The position numbers and the translations under genes were made by a program. DNA of 11,952 nucleotides from Pseudomonadota bacterium (GTDB lineage Bacteria > Pseudomonadota > Alphaproteobacteria > Sphingomonadales > Sphingomonadaceae), in assembly GCA_023423775.1 (NCBI GenBank), contig JAFAEZ010000218.1:1-11952 (forward strand), in the 5' to 3' direction. This document shows, piece by piece, positions 1 to 5,721 of the stretch (the first letter of the stretch is position 1; each line of letters opens with the position of its first letter). Below the pieces are notes generated by a model. It ran no database searches. It saw only the letters and a program-made list of their open reading frames with translations, and had not been told where the DNA came from.

Positions 1-1
1 C

Positions 2-397
2 GCGCACCTTGAGGGGCATGAACACGCCATGAACCCAGCCGGGGTTGGGCTCGGCGCCGGCCGGGAAACCGGCCGCTTCGAGCAATTCGGCGGTGCGGAT
101 GGCGAGATCGGGCGCGCCGGGCGCTTCCCAGCGCAGCCGGTACGTATGTTCGGGGAAGCCGCCATAATCGTAGAGCAGATCCGGCTTCTCGCCCTGATGG
201 ACGGTGAAGCGGTCCTCCTCCCAATGGCCGGAGACGACGAGGATGGCGCGCGGACGTTCCGGCAGGTCGGCAATGACCTTGGACAGGAAGTCGCCCATCG
301 GGCGCCACATCTCGGGCACGGGCCCGTTCTCGTTGAGGAAAAAGCAGGGGCCGCCACCATGCGGCAGGAAAAGGCTTGGCTGTTTCATCCCTGCCAT
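2..397 (-). CDS. Class III extradiol dioxygenase, LigB/DODA-type (partial, N-terminal part)
   Basis: The minus-strand frame stays open to the left window edge, so only about 130 N-terminal residues are visible. The protein begins MAGMKQPSLFLPHGGGPCFF. The early His in LPHGGGP, a second His in SGHWEED and a third in the WVHGVFMPLKV segment match the metal-binding and catalytic histidines of the LigB superfamily, in particular the 4,5-DOPA extradiol dioxygenase (YgiD/DODA) branch. These cytoplasmic Fe(II)- or Zn-dependent enzymes cleave or bind catechol-type aromatics. The natural substrate in bacteria is usually unknown and cannot be read here. Two in-frame ATGs, at 397 and 388, are possible starts. 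Neither has a good Shine-Dalgarno sequence, and the ATG at 388 fits family N-termini slightly better. Typical members have about 255-270 residues, so roughly half is missing. The next gene upstream on the same strand is more than 560 bp away, so it probably has its own promoter. Confidence 0.85.
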   Translation of the reverse strand, partial: MAGMKQPSLFLPHGGGPCFFLNENGPVPEMWRPMGDFLSKVIADLPERPRAILVVSGHWEEDRFTVHQGEKPDLLYDYGGFPEHTYRLRWEAPGAPDLAIRTAELLEAAGFPAGAEPNPGWVHGVFMPLKVR

Positions 398-533
398 ATC
401 GGGGCGGCGGCGCGCGGCCGGAAGAGCGGGGGAGGCAACCCTCCGTTGCTGATCACGAAACGCTGCTATCCGCGCCGCGCAAAAGGCGGAACACGCGGAA
501 GGCGCAAATCAGGGCGAGTGCCGGAATGCGTAA

Positions 534-561
534 TGGGGGCCGGCGTCGCGGCCAGCCCCCA
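534..561. other. Stem-loop in gene-free stretch
   Basis: TGGGGGC at 534-540 pairs perfectly with GCCCCCA at 555-561. Three further G-C/C-G pairs (542-544 with 551-553) are possible after a 1x1 mismatch, leaving a six-base loop. No T-run follows on either strand, so a classical intrinsic terminator is unlikely. It may be a structured RNA element, a REP-like palindrome or a chance G/C palindrome. Confidence 0.4.
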
Positions 562-864
562 CTGTCCCGATACGGAGTCTCGCCTGGGTTGGACGAGATG
601 CCGCTTGGGGCGTCGGAGAAACGTTGCTGGTGAGAGCAAGGTCTCTTCCCGGGCGCTTTGGAGATTGCGTTCGACATCCGCTGGCGCGGTTGTTTCCGGA
701 CACTTCCTCGGCAACCCTGCCGCAGCTTCGGCTCTTCGATCCGAAGATCTTCAAGTCTCCACGTGGCAGCGCCTTCGAATTGATCGATCCGTTTCCGGTC
801 CGCTTCTTCTCTGGCGCAAAGACAAGGTCTCATGCCCGCCGAGTCGCACCAAGCGAAATCAGCC

Positions 865-873
865 TGTGGATAA
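865..873 (-). other. DnaA-box-like 9-mer (TTATCCACA on the minus strand)
   Basis: TGTGGATAA on the plus strand is the exact complement of the consensus DnaA box. A weaker related 9-mer with two mismatches lies nearby at 883-891, in a locally A+T-richer patch. One perfect box can occur by chance or as a regulatory DnaA site. It does not show an origin. Confidence 0.3.
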
Positions 874-964
874 ATAGGATATCGGGGATAATTTCGCCAC
901 GACTTGGGCGCGATTGCGCGCATCGCCCGTCGACGCGTTCCACGCAAGCATCTTCGGCCCCAGC

Positions 965-1312
965 CTAAGCGTCGGCGTCGGCTTTCCTGCGCTTCGACTT
1001 GCCACCGGCAAATTCGTCGAGCAAGGCGGCGCCCATCGCTCCGGCTGCTGCCTTGACCACCTTCTTCGCCTTGCTGGCTTGGCGGCTAGCGTCGGCCGCG
1101 GCTTCGTCCGCGCCCTCGCCGACCGCCTTGGCCGCCTTGCGCATGTCCTTGCCCTCGGTGAGCGCGGCCGCGGCGGCGATCAGGCCGGCCGCAACGATAT
1201 CGCTGATGACCGGATGGGCAGCGATCGCGGCGGCTGCGCCGCGCAACTCCTTGGGGATCTTCACGCCGCCGACCTTCTTGGGCAGCTTCGCCTTCTTCGC
1301 TTTCTTGGCCAT
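965..1312 (-). CDS. Small Ala/Lys-rich basic protein, unknown function
   Basis: This encodes a 115-residue protein starting MAKKAKKAKLPKK. It has a basic Lys-rich N-terminus, an Ala-rich middle that could form helices (around residues 25-55), a second Ala/Lys segment, and a basic tail ending KSKRRKADADA. I recognise no catalytic motif, no cleavable signal peptide and no clear membrane segment. The composition is reminiscent of small histone-H1-like or nucleoid-associated proteins, but this is only a resemblance. Two adjacent ATGs exist. The Shine-Dalgarno AGGAGG at 1317-1322 sits 4 nt before the ATG at 1312 and only 1 nt before that at 1315, so 1312 is preferred. That start overlaps the stop of the upstream cupredoxin gene as TGATG, which implies translational coupling. 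The gene is probably the last of the minus-strand run beginning at 3618. Confidence 0.65.
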   Translation of the reverse strand: MAKKAKKAKLPKKVGGVKIPKELRGAAAAIAAHPVISDIVAAGLIAAAAALTEGKDMRKAAKAVGEGADEAAADASRQASKAKKVVKAAAGAMGAALLDEFAGGKSKRRKADADA

Positions 1313-1707
1313 CATTCCTCCTGTCCGACGGTAATCTCGCTGCTCATCCCCAGCAGCCGGTAGAGCCAGTTGGTGCTGCGGATGCGGTAGCGCCCTTCGG
1401 CCGGCACCAGCACCACTTCCCGAGCCTCGCCTGCGGGGACGGTCAGGGTGCCTTGCGCCAGATGCTCGGCGTCGCGCGAGCGCAGCCGCGATGCCGCGAG
1501 CAGTCCGTCCGCCGCGAGCCTGTGGTCGTGCGCGGCGCCATTATAGATGCGCAGCCGTACCGGCTCGCCGGCACGCAGGTTGATCGATGCGGGAGAAATA
1601 TCGCGCCCGGTAAGGCGCAGCTCGACCGTCCGGGCGTGGCGCCAATCCTGCGCGGATGCCGCCACCGGGCTCAAGGCAACCACCAAACCCAAGAACAGCC
1701 GCAGCAT
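1312..1707 (-). CDS. Secreted cupredoxin-like protein lacking the copper cysteine
   Basis: This encodes a 131-residue protein. Residues 1-19 form a typical signal peptide (MLRLFLGLVVALSPVAASAQ), with likely cleavage after ASA, so the product should be periplasmic. The mature part resembles one cupredoxin beta-sandwich domain: 'DISPASINLRAGEPVRLRIY' is the usual early strand pair, followed by NGAAHDHRL, where His ligands are expected, and LLGMSSEITV near the C-terminus. The whole protein has no cysteine, so a classical type-1 copper site (His2-Cys-Met) cannot form. It may bind metal through His/Met only, or be a structural relative such as the EfeO N-terminal domain type. The start is supported by AAGGAG at 1713-1718, 5 nt upstream. 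It lies 57 bp after the osmC-like gene and its stop is embedded in the start of the next gene. The fold call is from motif resemblance; the function is unknown. Confidence 0.7.
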   Translation of the reverse strand: MLRLFLGLVVALSPVAASAQDWRHARTVELRLTGRDISPASINLRAGEPVRLRIYNGAAHDHRLAADGLLAASRLRSRDAEHLAQGTLTVPAGEAREVVLVPAEGRYRIRSTNWLYRLLGMSSEITVGQEE

Positions 1708-1764
1708 CGTAGCTCCTTCCCCGCCTGCATAGCATGTTGCGAGGCTTAAGAAGAATTGTGAGGC

Positions 1765-2220
1765 CTATCGGGTTCCGATCACGATCTCGGTGCGCAGCGA
1801 ATTGGCGATGAAGCAATGCTCGTGCGCCTTATGGTGCAGCCACTGCATCTCCTTCGGATTGGGCGTCTCGCCCACAAAGCTGATCTCCGGATAGAGCGTG
1901 ATCCGCGTGACCGAGATGCGTCCGCTGCGGTCGCGCCCCATCGTGCCGACCGCTTCATCGGCGTAGCTGGCCACCTCATAGCCCTCGTCGCGGGCGATCG
2001 AGAGGAACCAAAGCATGTGGCAGGAGGAAACCGAAGCGACCAGCGCCTCCTCCGGATCGACCGCGGCCGGATCCGACATCGGCATCGCCACGACCTGCGG
2101 GGACGAGGACGCCTTCACCACCGCGCCGCCGTCGAAGGTCCAGTCGTGGAGGCGCGAGTAGCGGTTGGACTTGAAATCGCCGTCGGAGACCCAGCGGATC
2201 GTGGCGCGGTGCTCGGCCAT
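1765..2220 (-). CDS. OsmC family protein
   Basis: This encodes a 151-residue OsmC/Ohr-superfamily protein, the usual length. The two hallmark cysteines are present: one in VSSCHMLWFLS (about residue 67) and one in HEHCFIANSLRTEI (about residue 136). In OsmC/Ohr enzymes this pair reduces organic hydroperoxides or H2O2 in the cytoplasm using lipoyl or thiol reductants. The sequence DPEEALVASVSSCHM is the typical helix carrying the peroxidatic Cys. The middle segment SVTRITLYPEISF is more like the general OsmC group than Ohr, so the specific substrate is uncertain. The ATG directly follows the stop codon of the Mur ligase gene (TGA then ATG, no gap), with GGAAAGG about 6 nt upstream inside the ligase gene. 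The two are therefore almost certainly cotranscribed. Confidence 0.9.
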   Translation of the reverse strand: MAEHRATIRWVSDGDFKSNRYSRLHDWTFDGGAVVKASSSPQVVAMPMSDPAAVDPEEALVASVSSCHMLWFLSIARDEGYEVASYADEAVGTMGRDRSGRISVTRITLYPEISFVGETPNPKEMQWLHHKAHEHCFIANSLRTEIVIGTR

Positions 2221-3618
2221 TCAGAGCCTTTCCAGCAGATCGGCGGCGTAGACCGACAATGTATCGTCGCGCGCGCCCATGACGATGATGCGGTCCCCCG
2301 GCTGCGCCAACTCGACAAGGCGATCCGCCGTGGCCGCACGATCCGGAATGTGCTCGGCTTGGCGGCCCGCGGCGAGCACGCCGGCCACGATATCCTCGCT
2401 GCCGACCGTGCGCTCGACCGTGCCGCCGAAATAGGCCGGATCGGGCATGATCAGGACGTCCTCTGCGCCAAGATTGTGGGCAAAGCAGTCGATCAGCTCC
2501 TGCCTCATCGTCCGCAGCGGGCCATAGCCGTGAGGCTGGAACATGATCAGCAGCCGGCCGGGAAAGGCGTGAAGCGTCTGCAGGGTGGCTGCGATCTTGT
2601 CCGGGTTATGCCCGAAATCGTCGATCACGCTGATGCCGTTCTTGGTGCCGACCACCTCGAAGCGGCGGCGCAGCCCGTGGAAGCCGGCAAGCGCGGCGGC
2701 CGCCTCTGCGAGGTCCACGCCGATTGCGCGGACGGCAGACAGCGCAGCCAAGGCATTGGCGGCATTGTGGCGCCCCGGGACTCCTAGGCGGACCGGCAGG
2801 GTTTCGCCCGTGTCGCGGACGACGACATCGAAGGCGATGGCCAGCGGCTCCTCGGACACGTTGGTGCCGCGCAGGTCGGCCGCCGCATCATCGAAGCCGA
2901 ATGTCGCCAGCTTCTCCGCCGGCAAAGTCGCCGCGAGCAGCCGGGTCTCGTCGTCGTCGAGATTGAGCACCGCGGTCTCGGCCTTGCCGACGAAGTCGCG
3001 GAACAGCGCGCGCAGCTCGTCCAGGGACTTGTGATCGAGGGTGATGTTGTTGAGCAAAGCGATGCGAGGCGTATAGAGCGCGATCGATCCGTCGCTCTCG
3101 TCCACTTCGCTCACGAAGATCGCGCCGTCGCCGACCAGGGCGCTGGCGAACGGCGTTTCCGGCGTGACGAAATTCTTCATCACCGCGCCGTTCATTACCG
3201 TGGGCGCCCGGCCGAGCGTATGCAGGATCCAGCCGATCATGCCGGTCGTGGTCGATTTGCCGCTGGTCCCCGCCACCGCGATTCCGGTCGGCGCCGCGTT
3301 GAAAAGGCGGGCCAGCAATTGGGGCCGGGTGATATGTTCGGCGCCGACGCGGCGCGCCGACTGCACGTCCGGCACGCTTTCTTCCACCGCCGCCGATGTG
3401 ACCAGTATCTGGTCGGGCCGGCTCACCCCGCTCCCATCCTGTGGGAACAGTGCGATGCCCCGCCCTTTGAGGAAATCAAACTTCTCGGCGATCCGGCCCT
3501 GGTCGAGCGAGCGGTCCGATCCGGCGACCTCGCTGCCCTGGGCGCGCACGATGCAGGCGAGGGGCAGCATGCCGCTGCCGCCGATCCCGCAGAAGAAATA
3601 GGATTTGGCCTCGTTCAT
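2221..3618 (-). CDS. Mur ligase family protein, MurC/Mpl-like
   Basis: This encodes a 465-residue cytoplasmic Mur ligase with three domains in order. The N-terminal UDP-binding Rossmann motif is GIGGSGM (11-17). The central ATPase has P-loop GTSGKSTTTGM (117-127), SEVDESDGS (170-178), NITLDHKS (191-198) and GRHNAANALAA (282-292). The C-terminal domain has DDFGHNPDKI (333-342), FQPHGYGPL (360-368) and GARDDTL (448-454). The family forms an amide bond to a UDP-MurNAc carboxylate using ATP. MurC adds L-Ala, and Mpl reattaches recycled tripeptide. GIGGxGM and DESDGS are MurC-like, while GMIGWIL after the P-loop resembles Mpl. GTSGKS replaces GTHGKT, GHNP replaces AHHP, and FQPHGYG replaces FQPHRYT. 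A murC for de novo synthesis would normally sit in the dcw cluster, and no other cell-division gene is here. With ldcA divergent next door, a recycling role is plausible but inferred. The substrate is uncertain. Confidence 0.85.
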   Translation of the reverse strand: MNEAKSYFFCGIGGSGMLPLACIVRAQGSEVAGSDRSLDQGRIAEKFDFLKGRGIALFPQDGSGVSRPDQILVTSAAVEESVPDVQSARRVGAEHITRPQLLARLFNAAPTGIAVAGTSGKSTTTGMIGWILHTLGRAPTVMNGAVMKNFVTPETPFASALVGDGAIFVSEVDESDGSIALYTPRIALLNNITLDHKSLDELRALFRDFVGKAETAVLNLDDDETRLLAATLPAEKLATFGFDDAAADLRGTNVSEEPLAIAFDVVVRDTGETLPVRLGVPGRHNAANALAALSAVRAIGVDLAEAAAALAGFHGLRRRFEVVGTKNGISVIDDFGHNPDKIAATLQTLHAFPGRLLIMFQPHGYGPLRTMRQELIDCFAHNLGAEDVLIMPDPAYFGGTVERTVGSEDIVAGVLAAGRQAEHIPDRAATADRLVELAQPGDRIIVMGARDDTLSVYAADLLERL

Positions 3619-3683
3619 GCCGCAGCCCTATTGGGTACGCAGCGGATTTTCAAACGGCGAAGGACAGGAATGAGGATTAGCCA
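3619..3683. promoter_or_regulatory. Divergent intergenic region, Mur ligase / ldcA
   Basis: These 65 bp separate two divergent starts and must hold or abut promoters for both genes. On the minus strand, TTGAAA (3648-3653) and AATAGG (3627-3632) are 15 bp apart, a weak -35/-10 candidate that would give a very short or absent leader. On the plus strand, GAGGAT at 3672-3677 is a Shine-Dalgarno sequence 6 nt before the ldcA ATG. I see no clear operator palindrome. The shared short region makes co-regulation of the pair possible. Confidence 0.35.
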
Positions 3684-4502
3684 ATGAGGATTGGGGTCGT
3701 CGCACCGAGTACGCCGATCGACAAGGACGTGGCCCGCCAGGTGACGGCGCTCGCCGCCGAGCACGGCGCCGAAGTGCACTTCCACCCCCAATGCTTCATC
3801 GCCCACAAGCATTTCGCCGGCGAAGATCATGTTCGCGCCGAAGCCTTTCTCGAGATCGCCAACGATCCGGCCTTCGACGCGCTTTGGTTCGCTCGCGGCG
3901 GCTACGGCTCCTGCCGGATCGCCGAGGACGTCCTCGCCCGGCTCGAGCCTCCCGCGCGCAAGAAAGCCTATCTCGGCTATAGCGACGCCGGCTTCATGCT
4001 TGCCGGCCTCTACGCCGCCGGTTTCGACGACATCGCCCATGGGCCGATGCCGCAGGACATCAAGCGCGAGGACGGCGAAGCGGCCGTGCGGCGCGCGCTT
4101 TCGTGGCTGGTGCGCCGTTCGCCGCTGACGATCGAGCCGAGCGTCCCAGACGCGACGCTGACCGCGGCGTTCAACATCACGGTGCTGAGCCAGCTCCTCG
4201 GAACGCCGCTCCAGCCGGACCTTGGCGGGCATGTGCTGATGCTCGAGGAGGTTTCCGAATACACCTACAGCACCGACCGTGCGCTCTTCCACATCACGAG
4301 CAATCCCGATGTGCGCAAGGTGGCAGGCATTCGTCTCGGCCGCTGCAGTCTCGTGCCCAAGAACGACCCCGATTTCGGCCATAGCGAGGAAGAGGTGATC
4401 GAGCATTGGTGCAAGCGTGCTGACATTCCCTTCCTGGGCCTCGCCGACATCGGCCACGACGCCGCCAACAAGGTCGTCCCGTTCGGTCGCTTCAGGGGCT
4501 GA
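3684..4502 (+). CDS. ldcA: LD-carboxypeptidase (peptidase S66 family)
   Basis: This encodes a 272-residue cytoplasmic serine peptidase of family S66, which removes the terminal D-Ala from muropeptide tetrapeptides (L-Ala-D-Glu-mDAP-D-Ala) during peptidoglycan recycling. The family layout is clear: N-terminal GVVAPSTPI (4-12), ARGGYGSCRI (70-79), the nucleophile Ser100 in LGYSDAGF, the acidic residue of the triad in VLMLEEVSE (Glu188 probable), and His258 in DIGHDAANKVVPFG. All three triad residues are therefore present. It is somewhat shorter than many characterised LdcA proteins of about 300 residues, but both domains appear complete. The ATG at 3684 follows GAGGAT with 6 nt spacing and gives the normal N-terminus. 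It is divergent from the MurC/Mpl-like ligase, which would use the tripeptide product, and is followed on the same strand by the SWIB gene after 77 bp. Confidence 0.92.
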   Translation: MRIGVVAPSTPIDKDVARQVTALAAEHGAEVHFHPQCFIAHKHFAGEDHVRAEAFLEIANDPAFDALWFARGGYGSCRIAEDVLARLEPPARKKAYLGYSDAGFMLAGLYAAGFDDIAHGPMPQDIKREDGEAAVRRALSWLVRRSPLTIEPSVPDATLTAAFNITVLSQLLGTPLQPDLGGHVLMLEEVSEYTYSTDRALFHITSNPDVRKVAGIRLGRCSLVPKNDPDFGHSEEEVIEHWCKRADIPFLGLADIGHDAANKVVPFGRFRG

Positions 4503-4526
4503 TGCGCCAAACTGCGCTGGGGGGCC

Positions 4527-4555
4527 TTGCACAGGGCGCGCGTTTGCGCTCTATC
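4527..4555 (+). promoter_or_regulatory. Possible promoter for the SWIB gene
   Basis: TTGCAC (4527-4532) and GCTCTATC (4548-4555) lie at housekeeping-promoter spacing. The second element matches the alphaproteobacterial -10 pattern GCTANAWC, described in Caulobacter, at all but one position, while the -35 is a weaker match to TTGACA. A transcript starting near 4562 would have a leader of about 18 nt containing the strong Shine-Dalgarno GAGGAGG at 4568-4574. This would let the SWIB gene be expressed independently of ldcA. It is a sequence match only. Confidence 0.35.
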
Positions 4556-4579
4556 AGAGGAAATTCAGAGGAGGGCCGA

Positions 4580-4867
4580 ATGTTAGAGCCGAAGAATAAT
4601 GCAAAGAAGCGTGGTGGATCCGATGGTCTGGCGCGTCCGCTGAAGCCGTCCGCGGACCTCGCGGCGATCACGGGCACCGACAACATCGCCCGCAGCGACG
4701 TCGTCAGCAAGATGTGGGAATATATCAAGAAGAACAATCTTCAGAACCCGCAGAACAAGCGCGAGATTCTCGCCGACGACAAGCTCAAGAAGATTTTCGG
4801 TGGCAAGGACAAGGTGTCGATGTTCGAAATGAACAAGCATTTGTCGAACCACCTCAGCAACCCCTGA
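4580..4867 (+). CDS. SWIB/MDM2 domain-containing protein
   Basis: This encodes a small 95-residue protein consisting of little more than one SWIB domain. After a short basic, probably disordered start (MLEPKNNAKKRGGSDGLARP), the domain runs from about residue 20 to 93: LKPSADLAAITG, SDVVSKMWEYIKKNNLQNP, NKREILADDKLKKIFGGKDK and VSMFEMNKHLSNHL all match SWIB landmarks. The domain is best known from eukaryotic chromatin-remodelling BAF60 proteins and from chlamydial proteins including topoisomerase I fusions. Standalone short versions occur in many alphaproteobacteria, with no established function that I can name. A nucleoid or DNA-topology role is inference. The frame is open further upstream, but GAGGAGG at 4568-4574 sits 5 nt before the ATG at 4580 and the domain starts soon after it, which fixes the start. 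Two hairpins follow the stop. Confidence 0.92.
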   Translation: MLEPKNNAKKRGGSDGLARPLKPSADLAAITGTDNIARSDVVSKMWEYIKKNNLQNPQNKREILADDKLKKIFGGKDKVSMFEMNKHLSNHLSNP

Positions 4868-4878
4868 TCGGGCCTGCT

Positions 4879-4894
4879 CCCCGCTTCGGCGGGA
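4879..4894 (+). terminator. UUCG-tetraloop hairpin after the SWIB gene
   Basis: CCCGC (4880-4884) pairs with GCGGG (4889-4893) around a TTCG loop. This is the C(UUCG)G tetraloop, known to be unusually stable in RNA. It starts about 12 nt past the SWIB stop codon. No strong T-run follows, so it may act in termination together with the next hairpin or stabilise the 3' end of the mRNA. Confidence 0.5.
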
Positions 4895-4903
4895 CGAAAT
4901 GAC

Positions 4904-4931
4904 GAGGCGAGTCGCGCGAGCGGCTCGCCTC
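4904..4931. terminator. Inverted repeat between convergent genes, probable bidirectional terminator
   Basis: GAGGCGAG (4904-4911) pairs exactly with CTCGCCTC (4924-4931), an 8-bp stem with a 12-nt spacer that can itself pair partly (TCGC with GCGA). It lies between the 3' ends of the convergent SWIB and extensin-like genes, with a T-containing tract (AATCGTTT) after it on the plus strand and TCGTCATTTCGTC after it on the minus strand. Position and symmetry suggest termination in both directions. Confidence 0.5.
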
Positions 4932-4946
4932 AATCGTTTGGGGCGC

Positions 4947-5675
4947 TCAACTACATCCCCGCCAGCCCATTTCGCCGCGCGCCGCCTGGTCCATATGCAG
5001 GTGGTCCGCATGCGCCGCATTGTAATCGGGCGAGAGCACGGTCGCGAACAGCGGACAGGCGCCATTGCGGACGGCGCGCAGGAAATCGGCCTTCGCCCCT
5101 TCGCTCTTCCAGTCCTTCAACACGCTGATGCGAGTGCCATCCTCGAGCCGGAAGCCGGCGACGTCGATCGCATTGGCGGTGGCGTGCTCGCTCCAGCCGC
5201 CGCTGGCGCGACCGTACATACGGCGGCAATTGTAGCTGCCGAGATGCTCCACCGCGGCCACGCGGGTGCCGAAATGCTCGATCGCCGCCGGCTGCAGCAC
5301 ATGCCACTCCCACAGCGCCAGCGCTGCGGCGACCGGGCACGCCGTCCCGAGGCCTGCCGGCCGATAGGCGACGTGCAGCGCGCCGCCGGTGCGAAGGCGA
5401 ACCGCGTCATCATAGCCGCAATGCTCGCCGGCCGCCCGCGCCGCCAGCGGGTCGAAGCGCACCCCGGCCCGCTCCAGCAAGCCACGGCACTGCCCCCCTT
5501 CGCCGCGCAATCCGACCAGCTTGCGGCCGGTAAAGGCGCCGACCGGCTGGGTCAGGTCGAGCTCGGTCCAGGGCATGTCCTGGGGATGGTCGCGCGCATA
5601 GCCGTAGAGCAGAAGCCCCGCGAATCCGACTAGGCCGAGCAGCAGCAGGTTACGGACGATGCGGACGGCCGGCAT
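4947..5675 (-). CDS. Extensin-like C-terminal domain protein, LAS-type metallopeptidase fold
   Basis: This encodes a 242-residue protein with an N-terminal membrane segment (about residues 8-25) and no obvious cleavage site, so it is likely an anchored periplasmic protein. The rest matches the bacterial 'extensin-like' family: several cysteines (63, 86, 113, 150, 207, 241) and the conserved segments SYNCRRMYG, WSEHATANAIDV and HADHLHMDQ. H164 and D171 form the HxxxxxxD motif, and H225/H227 the HxH motif, which together define the zinc site of LAS peptidases (VanY/MepA-like), enzymes that usually cut peptidoglycan peptides. Zinc binding and peptidase activity are inferred from these motifs. 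The start at 5675 has only a weak ribosome binding site but gives a sensible membrane anchor at the N-terminus. It lies 46 bp downstream of the Nudix gene on the same strand, so the two are probably cotranscribed. Confidence 0.85.
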   Translation of the reverse strand: MPAVRIVRNLLLLGLVGFAGLLLYGYARDHPQDMPWTELDLTQPVGAFTGRKLVGLRGEGGQCRGLLERAGVRFDPLAARAAGEHCGYDDAVRLRTGGALHVAYRPAGLGTACPVAAALALWEWHVLQPAAIEHFGTRVAAVEHLGSYNCRRMYGRASGGWSEHATANAIDVAGFRLEDGTRISVLKDWKSEGAKADFLRAVRNGACPLFATVLSPDYNAAHADHLHMDQAARGEMGWRGCS

Positions 5676-5721
5676 GGGCTTCAGGACGCGCCGGCCCCGA
5701 CTTGGTTTCCTGCGCCGGCGC

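Larger units (their letters stand above)
398..964. other. Gene-free stretch of about 570 bp
   Basis: No reading frame here looks like a real protein. Frames on both strands overlap each other, are rich in Arg, Pro and Ser, and show no family motif or convincing ribosome binding site. Visible elements are a stem-loop at 534-561, an exact DnaA-box-like 9-mer at 865-873, and an A+T-richer patch around 870-895 in otherwise G+C-rich DNA. The stretch could hold the promoter and leader of the dioxygenase gene, a small RNA or the remains of a decayed gene. The sequence alone does not decide between these. I see no tRNA or rRNA. Confidence 0.5.

Noticed and set aside
453..947. 164-codon open frame on the minus strand in the gene-free stretch
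   Set aside because: It is Arg-rich with no domain, no good ribosome binding site and competing frames on both strands. It cannot be supported as a gene.
398..964. Chromosome replication origin
   Set aside because: There is only one exact DnaA box and one weak one, without clustered boxes, a long A+T-rich unwinding element or typical origin neighbours such as dnaA, hemE or parAB.
3615..4532. 305-codon open frame on the minus strand
   Set aside because: It is the complement of ldcA, which has its catalytic triad and family motifs intact on the plus strand.
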